Shown here in pieces: positions 47,146 through 56,813 of a stretch of 64,000 bases of DNA (the first letter of the stretch is position 1; each line of letters opens with the position of its first letter). The translations under genes were made by a program, and so were the position numbers. Source of the DNA: Diadema setosum (taxonomy: Eukaryota > Echinodermata > Echinoidea > Diadematoida > Diadematidae); assembly GCF_964275005.1 (NCBI RefSeq), contig NC_092700.1, forward strand, positions 21,251,674 through 21,315,673, in the 5' to 3' direction. The notes below the pieces were generated by a model. That model was not told where the DNA came from, made no database searches, and saw only the letters and a list, made by a program, of their open reading frames with translations.

Positions 47146-48031
47146 GTTCATTTTCACGCAAAATACTCGAAATTCACTCTTTTCTTCTATTCACTCCTTC
47201 AAGAGTGAAAAATTCACTCTTTGGGGTTTTGTTTGCTTGTTTGTTTGTTTTTTAGAGAGAGCAGGTGGATATGAAAAGGGGAAGAAGAAGTACACTGTGG
47301 CTATGTAAAAGACACTTTTTCAGGAAGTCATGATTTGGTCGCAATAAAATCACAAGAGCTAAGAAGATGCTGTTAAACACACACACATTATTTTGACAAA
47401 CCCCTGTAAATATGGTGCCGAATTGCACGAAATGCATGCATTTCCAGTCATTCGGGATATACACGTACATGCCATGTACACAATCATGTACAATGTACTT
47501 ATATCATCATCTAAAACGTATACGCAACGGGAAGCCCGTTGCAATTCTTGAGCTGTCCACCTGCTCTTGTGCAATAAAAGTCTGCCAAGCCACCTACGGG
47601 GAAAATGTGTCAGTTTCGTCCCGGATGATTATATGTTGCAAGGTGAATTCTTATGGATGGAGAGATCAGCAAAATGTAAACTACACTTGTTTTATTCAAA
47701 TTCATGTCAATCATTTGCAATACACTTGTTTTGATTGTCACATGACACCATTGCGTGATGTCCTACCTATATTGTTTCGCATGCATAGGGTTTTGCATAT
47801 GAGACTATAATACAGTGTATTGAGTAAACTTCTCTTCACAATCCCCATTGTTATTCCCCGTGCGTGTTTGTACGTAATATATACAAGAATTTTATCGTCA
47901 TTGGACTATCAATATAGTGAATCTATATTAACCGACTTTGTCTTCTGACATTCCCTTTTCCTACGGATTACTCTTCTATGTCTTAATCACCTCTCTCTCT
48001 CTCTCTCTCTCTGATGTAAGTTGTGTATATA

Positions 48032-48168
48032 AGTAGATAAATACTACACTGTAGAATATAATTATTATGCCCTATATGATATACATAATATATATATATA
48101 TATATAGTAGATAAATACTACACTGTAAAATATAATTATTATGCCCTATATGATATATATAGGCAAGG
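48032..48168. repeat. 74-bp tandem duplication
   Basis: AGTAGATAAATACTACACTG followed by ATTATTATGCCCTATATGAT occurs twice, separated by a TA run. Confidence 0.8.
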
Positions 48169-48372
48169 GCACGCTGCTTCAGTACTGGCCCCATGGGACT
48201 TCATCTGCTGCAGGTGCTTCAAAGATTGTCACTCAAGAGTGGGACTTTACAGCCACTCAAGCGGTGCAAACTTCTTGCCTATATAGTGCGAAGCCATCGT
48301 TTCTCGAGACGAATGGATGCCAACAACAACATATACATTCATATTATAAGCCCAGAATAACATATATCCGAT

Positions 48373-48442
<70 letters not shown>

Positions 48443-48450
<8 letters not shown>

Positions 48451-48835
48451 ATAAAGAAGAGGTGGCAGACGTAGCTTTTGATCCTCACAATTTGATTTTA
48501 CTTCTCGAGCTTTCGGGCCCTGCCCTTTATCAAGACTGAGGACAGATCGGACAAATACATAACATGGATATTATGTAAGGATTGACGCATAATGGGCATA
48601 TACATTCCTATCAGTGTTGTTATTTTCTGCTATCTCTGCCTCTATCATTGTCGTTATTATTTTCACTATTGTCTTGATCATCATTATTATTTTTTCTGTA
48701 TATAATATCCATGTTATGTATTTGTCCGATCTGTCCTCAGTCTTGATAAAGGGCAGGGCCCGAAAGCTCGAGAAGTAAAATCAAATTGTGAGGATCAAAA
48801 GCTACGTCTACCTCCTCTTCTTTATTCTCACCTAC
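48443..48835. repeat. Long inverted repeat, 130-bp arms, upstream of LINE
   Basis: Left arm 48443-48572 and right arm 48703-48835 are near-perfect inverted copies, sharing GAATAAAGAAGAGG, GTAGCTTTTGATCCTCACAA, TTTCGGGCCCTGCCC and ATAACATGGATATTA. The pairing continues outward into (AT)n(GT)n at 48375-48446 and (AC)n(TA)n at 48888-48922. In the right-arm sense the words TTGATAAAGGGC..GGGCCCGAAA resemble a degenerate hammerhead ribozyme core as found in Penelope-like elements. Confidence 0.85.
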
Positions 48836-48846
48836 ACACTAGTAAG

Positions 48847-51800
48847 ATGCGACGGCCCAGGGGTTTAGCAACTGAAAACACACCTTACACACACACACAC
48901 TATATATATATATATATATATAGGTTGGATCAACCCCACAATACTCATCAAAAGCTGTTTGAGATTAAGGATCGAAAGGTCTTGCAGAGTCTGGAACGTC
49001 GCTCTAACATAAATTGGCCGAAGACGACAAATTCACCGGCTTGGACTGCATTCGATGAAGATGTTACTAGAATAGTAAAATCTTTTATGTATGGCACTAT
49101 TGAACAAAAGATTGAGAAATACAATACGTATGTCTATGCAGTAGCTGTAGAACATTTTGGAGTGAAAGTTGCAAAAGTTTCTCCACAAATACCTCAAATG
49201 AGCAGGAGAAAGCATAGGCTGAAAGGACTTCGTAAGCATCAGAGGCTTCTTCGTACTCGATACAAGAAAGCTCCCGACGCAGAGAAGAGTGGAATTAACG
49301 AACTTCTAAAGCAAGTGCACGACCAAATCCTAGACCTAAGGAGAAAGGAAAGAGCAGCGAAAAGAAGAAGAGAAAGGAAGCGCACACGAAAGGAGTTCAT
49401 GCGTAACCCGTATCGCACAGGAAAGAAAGTCCTTAAACCTTCATGCGACTCCAAATCACAGCTTAACTGTAGCAAAGACGACTTAAATACTCATCTGCGT
49501 CAAACCTATTCAGGTAATGAAGAGAAGGAGTTTCAGGCATGGCCAGGAAGCGTTCCTGTGGAACCCCCAACCGAGCCCTTCAATGAGGAACCTCCTTCTT
49601 TTCATGAACTTCAGGACATTCTAAAGAAAACAAGGAACGCGTCTGCACCTGGGCAAAATGGAATCCCCTACAAGATGTACAAGAGATGTCCTCGCTTGCT
49701 TCGCTTGTTGTGGAGTCTTATGCAGGTAGTATGGCGCACGAAAAAGATACCAGTAATATGGAGAGTAGCTGAAGGAGTGTACATTCCGAAATCGGGATCT
49801 GCTAACGAGAAGACAATTTCTGACTTTCGTCCAATTTCGCTCCTTAACGTAGAAGCAAAACTGTTTTTTGCTATACCTGCAAAACGCATTGAGAAATACA
49901 TGAGAGCCAACAAATTTCTTGACACGACTATCCAGAAAGGTGGAGTTGAAGGTCATCCAGGTGTATGGGAACACATATCTACATTATGGGAGGTCATCAA
50001 GGATGCCAAAACGTCTCAAAAGAACCTCTCGGCTATTTGGTTGGACTTAGCGAACGCGTATGGGTCTGTCCCTCATGCAGCAATTAAATTTGCCCTGCAG
50101 TGGTACCACATGCCTCCTTCGTTAGTCACACTCGTCGGAAACTACTACGCTGGACTTTATGCAAGGTTTTCAGTACGAGATTGGACTTCTGACTGGCAGC
50201 AATTTTCTATCGGCATCTTCATGGGATGTACTCTCTCTCCGATCCTCTTTGTTGTCACTTTCAACCTGCTGAACGATTTTCTGAAGCCCACACCCGTCAC
50301 ACAATATCGTCTGAAGGAAAAAGACTTCAAAGTTCCTGTACTAAAGGAATATATGGATGATATTACTATCCTCACTGCATCTGTCTCGTCTGCCAAGACG
50401 GTGCTAGCAAGGGTTAACGAGTTCATGCAGTGGAGCAAAATGAAGATCAAGCCAATGAAATCCAGGTCCCTTGTTATGGAGAGAGGCAAGGTTGCGGATA
50501 TTCAGCCCTTCGAAGTAGATGGCCAACTTATACCAGGAGTACAGACTAAACCTGTGAAATTTCTCGGACGTGTCATAGACGGCCGCCTTGACGACAAAGT
50601 TGCTCGTGAAGACGTAATCGTGGAGCTGACATCTTTACTGAAGATTGTCGACAAAAGCCATCTAACAGGCATGATGAAATGCTGGATATACCAACACCTC
50701 ATCGCTCCAAAGATTCAGTGGAAACTGCTAATATATGATGTTCCATTATCCCAGGTGGAACGCATGGAGGTGTGTGTTGCCGTAAAGTTACGGAGATGGT
50801 TGGGAGTGAGCAGAGTTCTAACCGACATCGCATTGTTCTGTCATCAATCGAAGCTTCATCTGCCGATGGAAGGTTTAGTATCATCTATGAAGAAGACGAT
50901 AGTCAACGCGACCCAGCAACTTCAACAAAGTTCAGATGAAGTAGTTTCGAGAATTCAACCGAAGGTGAGGTGTGGTCGCAAGTGGAACCCAGATCTAGCC
51001 ATTGAAAGGGCCGAGGGCGCCCTTCGCATGGAAGACTTGGTACGAGGTCAGTTCGGACGTCAGGGCCTAGGATCAGGTCAAATCAGAAAACCAGTTTCTA
51101 AACTTAAGCCTAATGAGCGTCGCGCGGAGATCGTCAGCTTAGCTGTGAGGGAACATGACGACATCCAGTATGTCCGCGCGGTCCAGATGTCGGTACAGGG
51201 GGCATGGACTTCGTGGGAAAATGTGCGACAGAGAAAGCTTTCATGGAGAAATCTCTTCGACACGAGTCCTAGACTCCTTCAATTTCTACTTGGCGCGACG
51301 TATGATACCACACCATCACCCGTTAACCTAAAACGATGGGGTATAGTGCATGAAGACTCTTGCAACCTGTGCAAAGAGAGAGCCACCACTACACATATTC
51401 TCGCGGGATGCCCCACGAGTCTCGGACAGGGAAGATACACTTGGCGGCATAATCGAGTTCTGCGCGTTATCGCCGAGGCATGTAGCAATCAAATTGGACA
51501 ATGCAACATCAAACCTATTCCAGCCAAACGATGTCATGTGAATTTTGTGAGGGAAGGTGAACAAAGCAAGACAAAATCACAGAGGGCCTTTTCTTCGTGC
51601 TTAGATGAGGCAAACGATTGGAAAATCTTGGCTGATCTAGACAAGAAACTTGTCTTCCCTCAAATTGTTTTCGTCACCAGCCTACGCCCGGATATCGTGA
51701 TATGGTCGGAGGAAAAAAGGCAGGTGTTTATCATTGAACTGACTGTACCAGATGAAGCAGGCATGCAAAGAGCTCGCGAGAGAAAACGTGACAAATACGA

Positions 51801-52041
51801 AGACCTCGTTTTGGAGATTCAAAAACGGAGATGGAAAGTAGACCTTTGGACAATAGAGGTCGGCTGCCGTGGATTCTCCAATGGGTCTTTATCCTACGTC
51901 CTACGACGTCTAGGTTGTGAAACGAGGACGACAAGGAGAGTAGAAGGAGAAGCATGCAGCCGTGCTGAGAGGGCCTCGTTTCACTTGTGGTTGATGAGAA
52001 ATGAGACTCAGTGGTCCACGCCTACCTATACGACGTCATAA
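48847..52041 (+). CDS. LINE protein: reverse transcriptase plus restriction-like endonuclease
   Basis: An uninterrupted 1064-codon frame. The first 25 or so residues come from CA/TA microsatellite and are not element sequence; real similarity starts near 48922. Reverse transcriptase motifs in order: SDFRPISLLNVEAK, QKGGVEGHPGVWEH, motif A WLDLANAYGSVPH (Asp400), motif B GCTLSPILF, motif C YMDD (502-505), and FLGRVIDG. The C-terminal part has a CCHC knuckle (Cys839, Cys842, His850, Cys855), then RYTWRHNRVL, and a PD-(D/E)xK-type nuclease (PD at 948-949, Glu964 in IELTVP). This is the layout of early-branching LINEs of the R2, NeSL and Hero group, which nick a target and prime on it. No N-terminal zinc fingers are visible, so the copy is probably 5'-truncated, yet the frame is intact. 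Confidence 0.88.
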   Translation: MRRPRGLATENTPYTHTHYIYIYIYRLDQPHNTHQKLFEIKDRKVLQSLERRSNINWPKTTNSPAWTAFDEDVTRIVKSFMYGTIEQKIEKYNTYVYAVAVEHFGVKVAKVSPQIPQMSRRKHRLKGLRKHQRLLRTRYKKAPDAEKSGINELLKQVHDQILDLRRKERAAKRRRERKRTRKEFMRNPYRTGKKVLKPSCDSKSQLNCSKDDLNTHLRQTYSGNEEKEFQAWPGSVPVEPPTEPFNEEPPSFHELQDILKKTRNASAPGQNGIPYKMYKRCPRLLRLLWSLMQVVWRTKKIPVIWRVAEGVYIPKSGSANEKTISDFRPISLLNVEAKLFFAIPAKRIEKYMRANKFLDTTIQKGGVEGHPGVWEHISTLWEVIKDAKTSQKNLSAIWLDLANAYGSVPHAAIKFALQWYHMPPSLVTLVGNYYAGLYARFSVRDWTSDWQQFSIGIFMGCTLSPILFVVTFNLLNDFLKPTPVTQYRLKEKDFKVPVLKEYMDDITILTASVSSAKTVLARVNEFMQWSKMKIKPMKSRSLVMERGKVADIQPFEVDGQLIPGVQTKPVKFLGRVIDGRLDDKVAREDVIVELTSLLKIVDKSHLTGMMKCWIYQHLIAPKIQWKLLIYDVPLSQVERMEVCVAVKLRRWLGVSRVLTDIALFCHQSKLHLPMEGLVSSMKKTIVNATQQLQQSSDEVVSRIQPKVRCGRKWNPDLAIERAEGALRMEDLVRGQFGRQGLGSGQIRKPVSKLKPNERRAEIVSLAVREHDDIQYVRAVQMSVQGAWTSWENVRQRKLSWRNLFDTSPRLLQFLLGATYDTTPSPVNLKRWGIVHEDSCNLCKERATTTHILAGCPTSLGQGRYTWRHNRVLRVIAEACSNQIGQCNIKPIPAKRCHVNFVREGEQSKTKSQRAFSSCLDEANDWKILADLDKKLVFPQIVFVTSLRPDIVIWSEEKRQVFIIELTVPDEAGMQRARERKRDKYEDLVLEIQKRRWKVDLWTIEVGCRGFSNGSLSYVLRRLGCETRTTRRVEGEACSRAERASFHLWLMRNETQWSTPTYTTS

Positions 52042-52340
52042 TACCTACTCAGAGACAATGACCATGGTGCCCAACAACGCGAGTACAACTGTGGCAACGC
52101 GCGTTCAACTCTTGCAACGCGCGCGCATGGTTTCATCACCTACTCAGATCATTTGAAATGCAGGTTAGTTGAAAAATCCGTTCGGCCAGGAGCAAACGTA
52201 TTTTGTACGTTTGCTTCAGAAACGGATTTAATTTTACATCTTTTTCGCACCCTGGCCGCTGACGAAGAGTGCGACTACCTGCTTGTACAATTATGACTTG
52301 CGAGCTCCTCCGGCAGGAAGGAGTTTCCTGAATTTGCCGT
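48922..52340 (+). mobile_element. R2/NeSL/Hero-type LINE copy, 5'-truncated
   Basis: The element appears to begin in a (TA)n tract at about 48922 and end near the TA run at about 52350. After the stop codon there is a 3' UTR of about 300 bases with GCAACGCGCG words and a strong hairpin at 52174-52229. No poly-A tail is seen, as is usual for this group. The absence of stops or frameshifts in 3.1 kb suggests a young insertion. Confidence 0.75.
52174..52229 (+). other. Hairpin in LINE 3' UTR
   Basis: The outer arms AAATCCGTT / AACGGATTT and the inner 10-bp arms AGCAAACGTA / TACGTTTGCT form a two-part stem with a 5-base loop. R2-type elements are known to be recognised by their reverse transcriptase through 3' UTR structure, so a similar role is a reasonable inference here. 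Confidence 0.7.
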
Positions 52341-52570
52341 TTTGGTTTTTCATATATATATATATTATTTGTGATGTCAGAATCTGCCCTTTAATGTTGG
52401 ATGTTTCCTTGATCATATTGATATGAGAAGTTTTAGCATCAGATGACATTAGAATAATATCAAGGAGCAGCAATCATATCCCTGGATTATTACATGGATT
52501 AGCATAATGGAACTGTATAAAATCCCCGCACCCAATACCTGATACATGTCTTGTCCTCATCAAGGACGAA

Positions 52571-53519
52571 TTAGGTGATCCGAGTATCCTCTCGGATCAC
52601 CTTCTGTATCTGTACGGATTCTTTGTTGGTTCTTCTTCTTCTTTATTTCTGGACAAAATTTGTGTAGAGGTTAGCTCAGAAAGTCCTCTTCCTATCAATT
52701 TCAAAATTATACCATATATGTATCATGTCCCAAAGACGACAGATCTAATGTATAATAGTGATCAGTCGACCGTGACGTCACTGTGACGTCATTATATGAA
52801 AACACATTCTCAATCATATCTCACTAATGGAATAGAGTTTTTCAATGAAATTTACGTCATATATATTTCAAGTTATGCGCATTCTACTCATATTCTCAAA
52901 ATTCATATTTTCTCTTAAAACGTGCGCGTACGCGCGCGTTGAAATATTTGTATCCTCAAATCGAGCTCAAAATTTTTTTGCACACGTTTCAGACCATTTG
53001 GAGCATTTTTTGAAAAATTGAAAAAATCGGACGGACGCGTACGCGCGCGCACATATACGCACGCACAGCTCATATGCAATGAAAATTTCCCGTTTTTTCA
53101 CTTTGGTCGGATGTCTGAAATGTCAAGGAATATTTCTACCAAGTTTCAAGTCAATCCCACTCAAAATGACGTCATACGGGCCCGTCAAAGTTGAAATTCC
53201 GCGCGCGCGTCAATGGCGATATACAGTACAACAATGCCAAAAAACCGCCAATTTTAAATCCGATTTTACTCGTCAGGATGGACGGTGACCCCCCATTTTC
53301 TTTACATATTCTGAAAGCTGATGAGTTGTACATGTCATTTCATGGGTTGGCAATGCTGGAAAAATGATGAAAAGATATCAAATTTCTTAATATCAAAACA
53401 AGTCAATTTTCAAAATGACGTCATCAAATTTCAAGTTTACTCGAGCGTATCTCACTTATCCTTAGTCAATTTTCACCCAGATTTCAGTATGCTGTAGCTT
53501 ATTTAATACTCTATCAGTT
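52571..53519. repeat. 949-bp direct repeat, copy 1
   Basis: Matches 54385-55333 almost base for base, with one small insertion difference near 53392. It contains TGACGTCA at 52773, 52784, 53167 and 53416, and CG-alternating tracts near 52922, 53035 and 53201. Confidence 0.92.
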
Positions 53520-54384
53520 ATGTAATAACACAATTTTGATTGAATGACAGCATGACCTCATAAAAATGAATTGAAAGTAACCTTGTCGAATTTGACCAGT
53601 TTACGTGTTATCTCTATGGGAGTGCAGTTTTTCTGGAAATGAAAATTGACATGACTGTCTTTTTCGAGCACTAGCTCACTTATGCTTCGGTGAATTTCTC
53701 CCAGATTTTAATATGTTGTAGCTGAGACCTTGGGCTATCGTTAATGTGCATTTTGTTTTTTCATACGATGTCGGGATCACGTCAATAAACGTGGTTGAAA
53801 TTAAAGCTTATATTCGTTGTATTGAAATATTTCTTTCTTTCTGCAACTTTCTTTGCAATAACTCAAGAAAAACATACCCTATCAACACCATATTTTGTAC
53901 ATGCTTAGTTCATGTCACGTTCATTATTTCATAAAATAACAACTACTTGATCAGATGCCATCTTGGTTATGTAAAGTAGGGTCAAAGGTCATAAATGTTT
54001 CATCCTGTATCTTGGTGAATACATCTCCTATCTTTCCCATATTTTGCACACGTAAAGACCATGTGACAAGGATCATATCACAAAATAACCACTTTTTGCT
54101 CAGATGACATCTTGTCTTTGCAAAGTGGGGTCAAAGGTCATATGTACTTCTTTCTTTATCGTCATTATGACGTGTTATCTCTATGGGAGGGATTTTTTCT
54201 AGATGTGAAAATTGACATGATTGTCTTTATCGAGCACTAGCTCACTCACCCTTCGATGAATTTCTCCCAGATTTTAATATGTTGTAGCTGAGACTTTGCG
54301 CTATCGTAATGTGTCCTCCGTTTTTTCATACGACGTCAAAAGCACGTCGAAAAACTCGGCTTAAGTAATCAAAGCTTAGCTTCA

Positions 54385-55333
54385 TTAGGTGATCCGAGTA
54401 TCCTCTCGGATCACCTTCTGTATCTGTACGGATTCTTTGTTGGTTCTTCTTCTTCTTTATTTCTGGACAAAATTTGTGTAGAGGTTAGCTCAGAAAGTCC
54501 TCTTCCTATCAATTTCAAAATTATACCATATATGTATCATGTCCCAAAGACGACAGATCTAATGTATAATAGTGATCAGTCGACCGTGACGTCACTGTGA
54601 CGTCATTATATGAAAACACATTCTCAATCATATCTCACTAATGGAATAGAGTTTTTCAATGAAATTTACGTCATATATATTTCAAGTTATGCGCATTCTA
54701 CTCATATTCTCAAAATTCATATTTTCTCTTAAAACGTGCGCGTACGCGCGCGTTGAAATATTTGTATCCTCAAATCGAGCTCAAAATTTTTTTGCACACG
54801 TTTCAGACCATTTGGAGCATTTTTTGAAAAATTGAAAAAATCGGACGGACGCGTACGCGCGCGCACATATACGCACGCACAGCTCATATGCAATGAAAAT
54901 TTCCCGTTTTTTCACTTTGGTCGGATGTCTGAAATGTCAAGGAATATTTCTACCAAGTTTCAAGTCAATCCCACTCAAAATGACGTCATACGGGCCCGTC
55001 AAAGTTGAAATTCCGCGCGCGCGTCAATGGCGATATACAGTACAACAATGCCAAAAAACCGCCAATTTTAAATCCGATTTTACTCGTCAGGATGGACGGT
55101 GACCCCCCATTTTCTTTACATATTCTGAAAGCTGATGAGTTGTACATGTCATTTCATGGGTTGGCAATGCTGGAAAAATGATGAAAAGATATCAAATTTC
55201 TTAATAAATCAAAACAAGTCAATTTTCAAAATGACGTCATCAAATTTCAAGTTTACTCGAGCGTATCTCACTTATCCTTAGTCAATTTTCACCCAGATTT
55301 CAGTATGCTGTAGCTTATTTAATACTCTATCAG
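54385..55333. repeat. 949-bp direct repeat, copy 2
   Basis: Second copy, 1814 bases downstream of the first. Homology begins exactly at the TTAGGTGATCCGA end, so an element end lies in the middle of the composite. Confidence 0.92.
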
Positions 55334-56813
55334 TTTTAATCAATCCAAAATTTCGCTGGAGGAAGTCTTCACCTCGTAAAAATAGATTGAATGTAACCTT
55401 GTCAAATTTGATCCATTTGCGAGTTATCTCTATAGGAGTGCAGTTTTTCTTGAAATGAAAATCAACATGACTGTCTTTATCGAGCACTATCTAACTTATC
55501 CTACGGTGAATTTCTCCCAGATTTTAATGTGTTAGCTGAGACTTTGCGTTATCGGTAATGTGTCCTCCGTTTTTTTTTTTTCATACGACGTCGAAATCAC
55601 GTCGAAAAACTTTGCTTAAATTAAAGCTTAGCTTCGATGTATTTTCATATTTCTTTCTTTTTGCACATTTCTTTGCAATAACACATGAAAGACATTCCCT
55701 AGTACCCCCATATTTTGAACATGTTTAGTTCATGTGACGTACATTATTTTATAAGGTCACAACTACTTGATCGAACACCATCTTGGGTAGGTAAATTAGG
55801 GTCAAAGGTCATAAATTTATCATCCTGTATCTTGGTGAATACATGTCCTATCTTTCCAATATTTCGCACACACAAAGACCACGGTACCAAGATCATTTCA
55901 CAAAATATCCAGTTTTTTCTTAGATGCCATTTTAGCTGTGCAAAGTGGGGTCAATGGTCAAATATACTTCATTATGTACCTTCGTTATAGTGTATACCGA
56001 CTTTGGTACCAAAGATGGCAGACCTGACTCTCTTTTCTGAATGAGAATCCAAATATCACATGGCCAATGTCCATAACCACAGATGAAACCTTTACGGTCA
56101 TGCCTATTGGGATCAGGACTCAAATCATTGATTTTTCGAAAAGAGTACTAGCTCACTTACCCTTCGGTGAATTTCTCCCAGATTTTAATATGTTGTAGCT
56201 GAGACTTTGCGCTATCGTACGTGTCCCCTTTGTTTTTCATACGGTGTCGGGATCACGTCCAAAAACGTGGTTAAAATTAAAGGTTATCTTCGATGTATTT
56301 TCATATTTCTTTCTTTCTCCAATTTTCTTTGCAATAACTCAAGAAGAATAGCCCCTATCACCCCCATATTTTGCACATGTTTAGTTCATGGTACGTACAT
56401 TATTTCATAAAATAACAACTACTTGATCAGACACCGTCTTGACATGTAAATAAGGGTCAAAGATCATAAATGTTTCATCCTGTATTTTAGTCAATACATG
56501 TCCTATCTCTCCCATATGTTGCACACGCAAAAACCACGTCACATCGATCATTTCACAAAGTAATCACTTTTTGTTCAGATGCCATCTTGGCTGTGCAAAG
56601 TGGGCTCAATGATCAAATATACTTCATTCTGTATCCTCGTTATAGTGTGAACGGAATTTGGTACCAAAGATGGCAGACCTGACTCTCTTTTCTAAATGAG
56701 AATTAAAACATCACACGGTCAATGTCATTAAACACAGATGAAACCTGTGTGGTCATGCCTATTGCGATCAGGACTCGAATCATCGACTAAAAAAAAAATC
56801 GGATCACCTAATT

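Larger units (their letters stand above)
52569..56813. mobile_element. 4.2-kb composite repeat with 15-bp inverted ends
   Basis: AATTAGGTGATCCGA on the left is mirrored by TCGGATCACCTAATT on the right. The left end also has a 12-bp hairpin (AGGTGATCCGAG ... CTCGGATCACCT), repeated at 54386. Two nearly identical segments (52571-53519 and 54385-55333) are followed by diverged units with CCCAGATTTTAATATGTTG (about 53702, 54268, 55517, 56178). There is no credible coding frame; the same 69-codon frame at 53079-53288 and 54893-55102 merely reflects the duplication. The element carries CRE and DR1 words and CG-alternating palindromes. Confidence 0.75.

Noticed and set aside
48847-52041. Retroviral or LTR-type polymerase
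   Set aside because: There are no LTRs, protease, RNase H, integrase or capsid parts; motif order and the C-terminal restriction-like nuclease are those of a LINE.
53079-53288. 69-residue frame repeated at 54893-55102
   Set aside because: It lies in the duplicated 949-bp non-coding repeat, with no domain and no sign of codon-level constraint.
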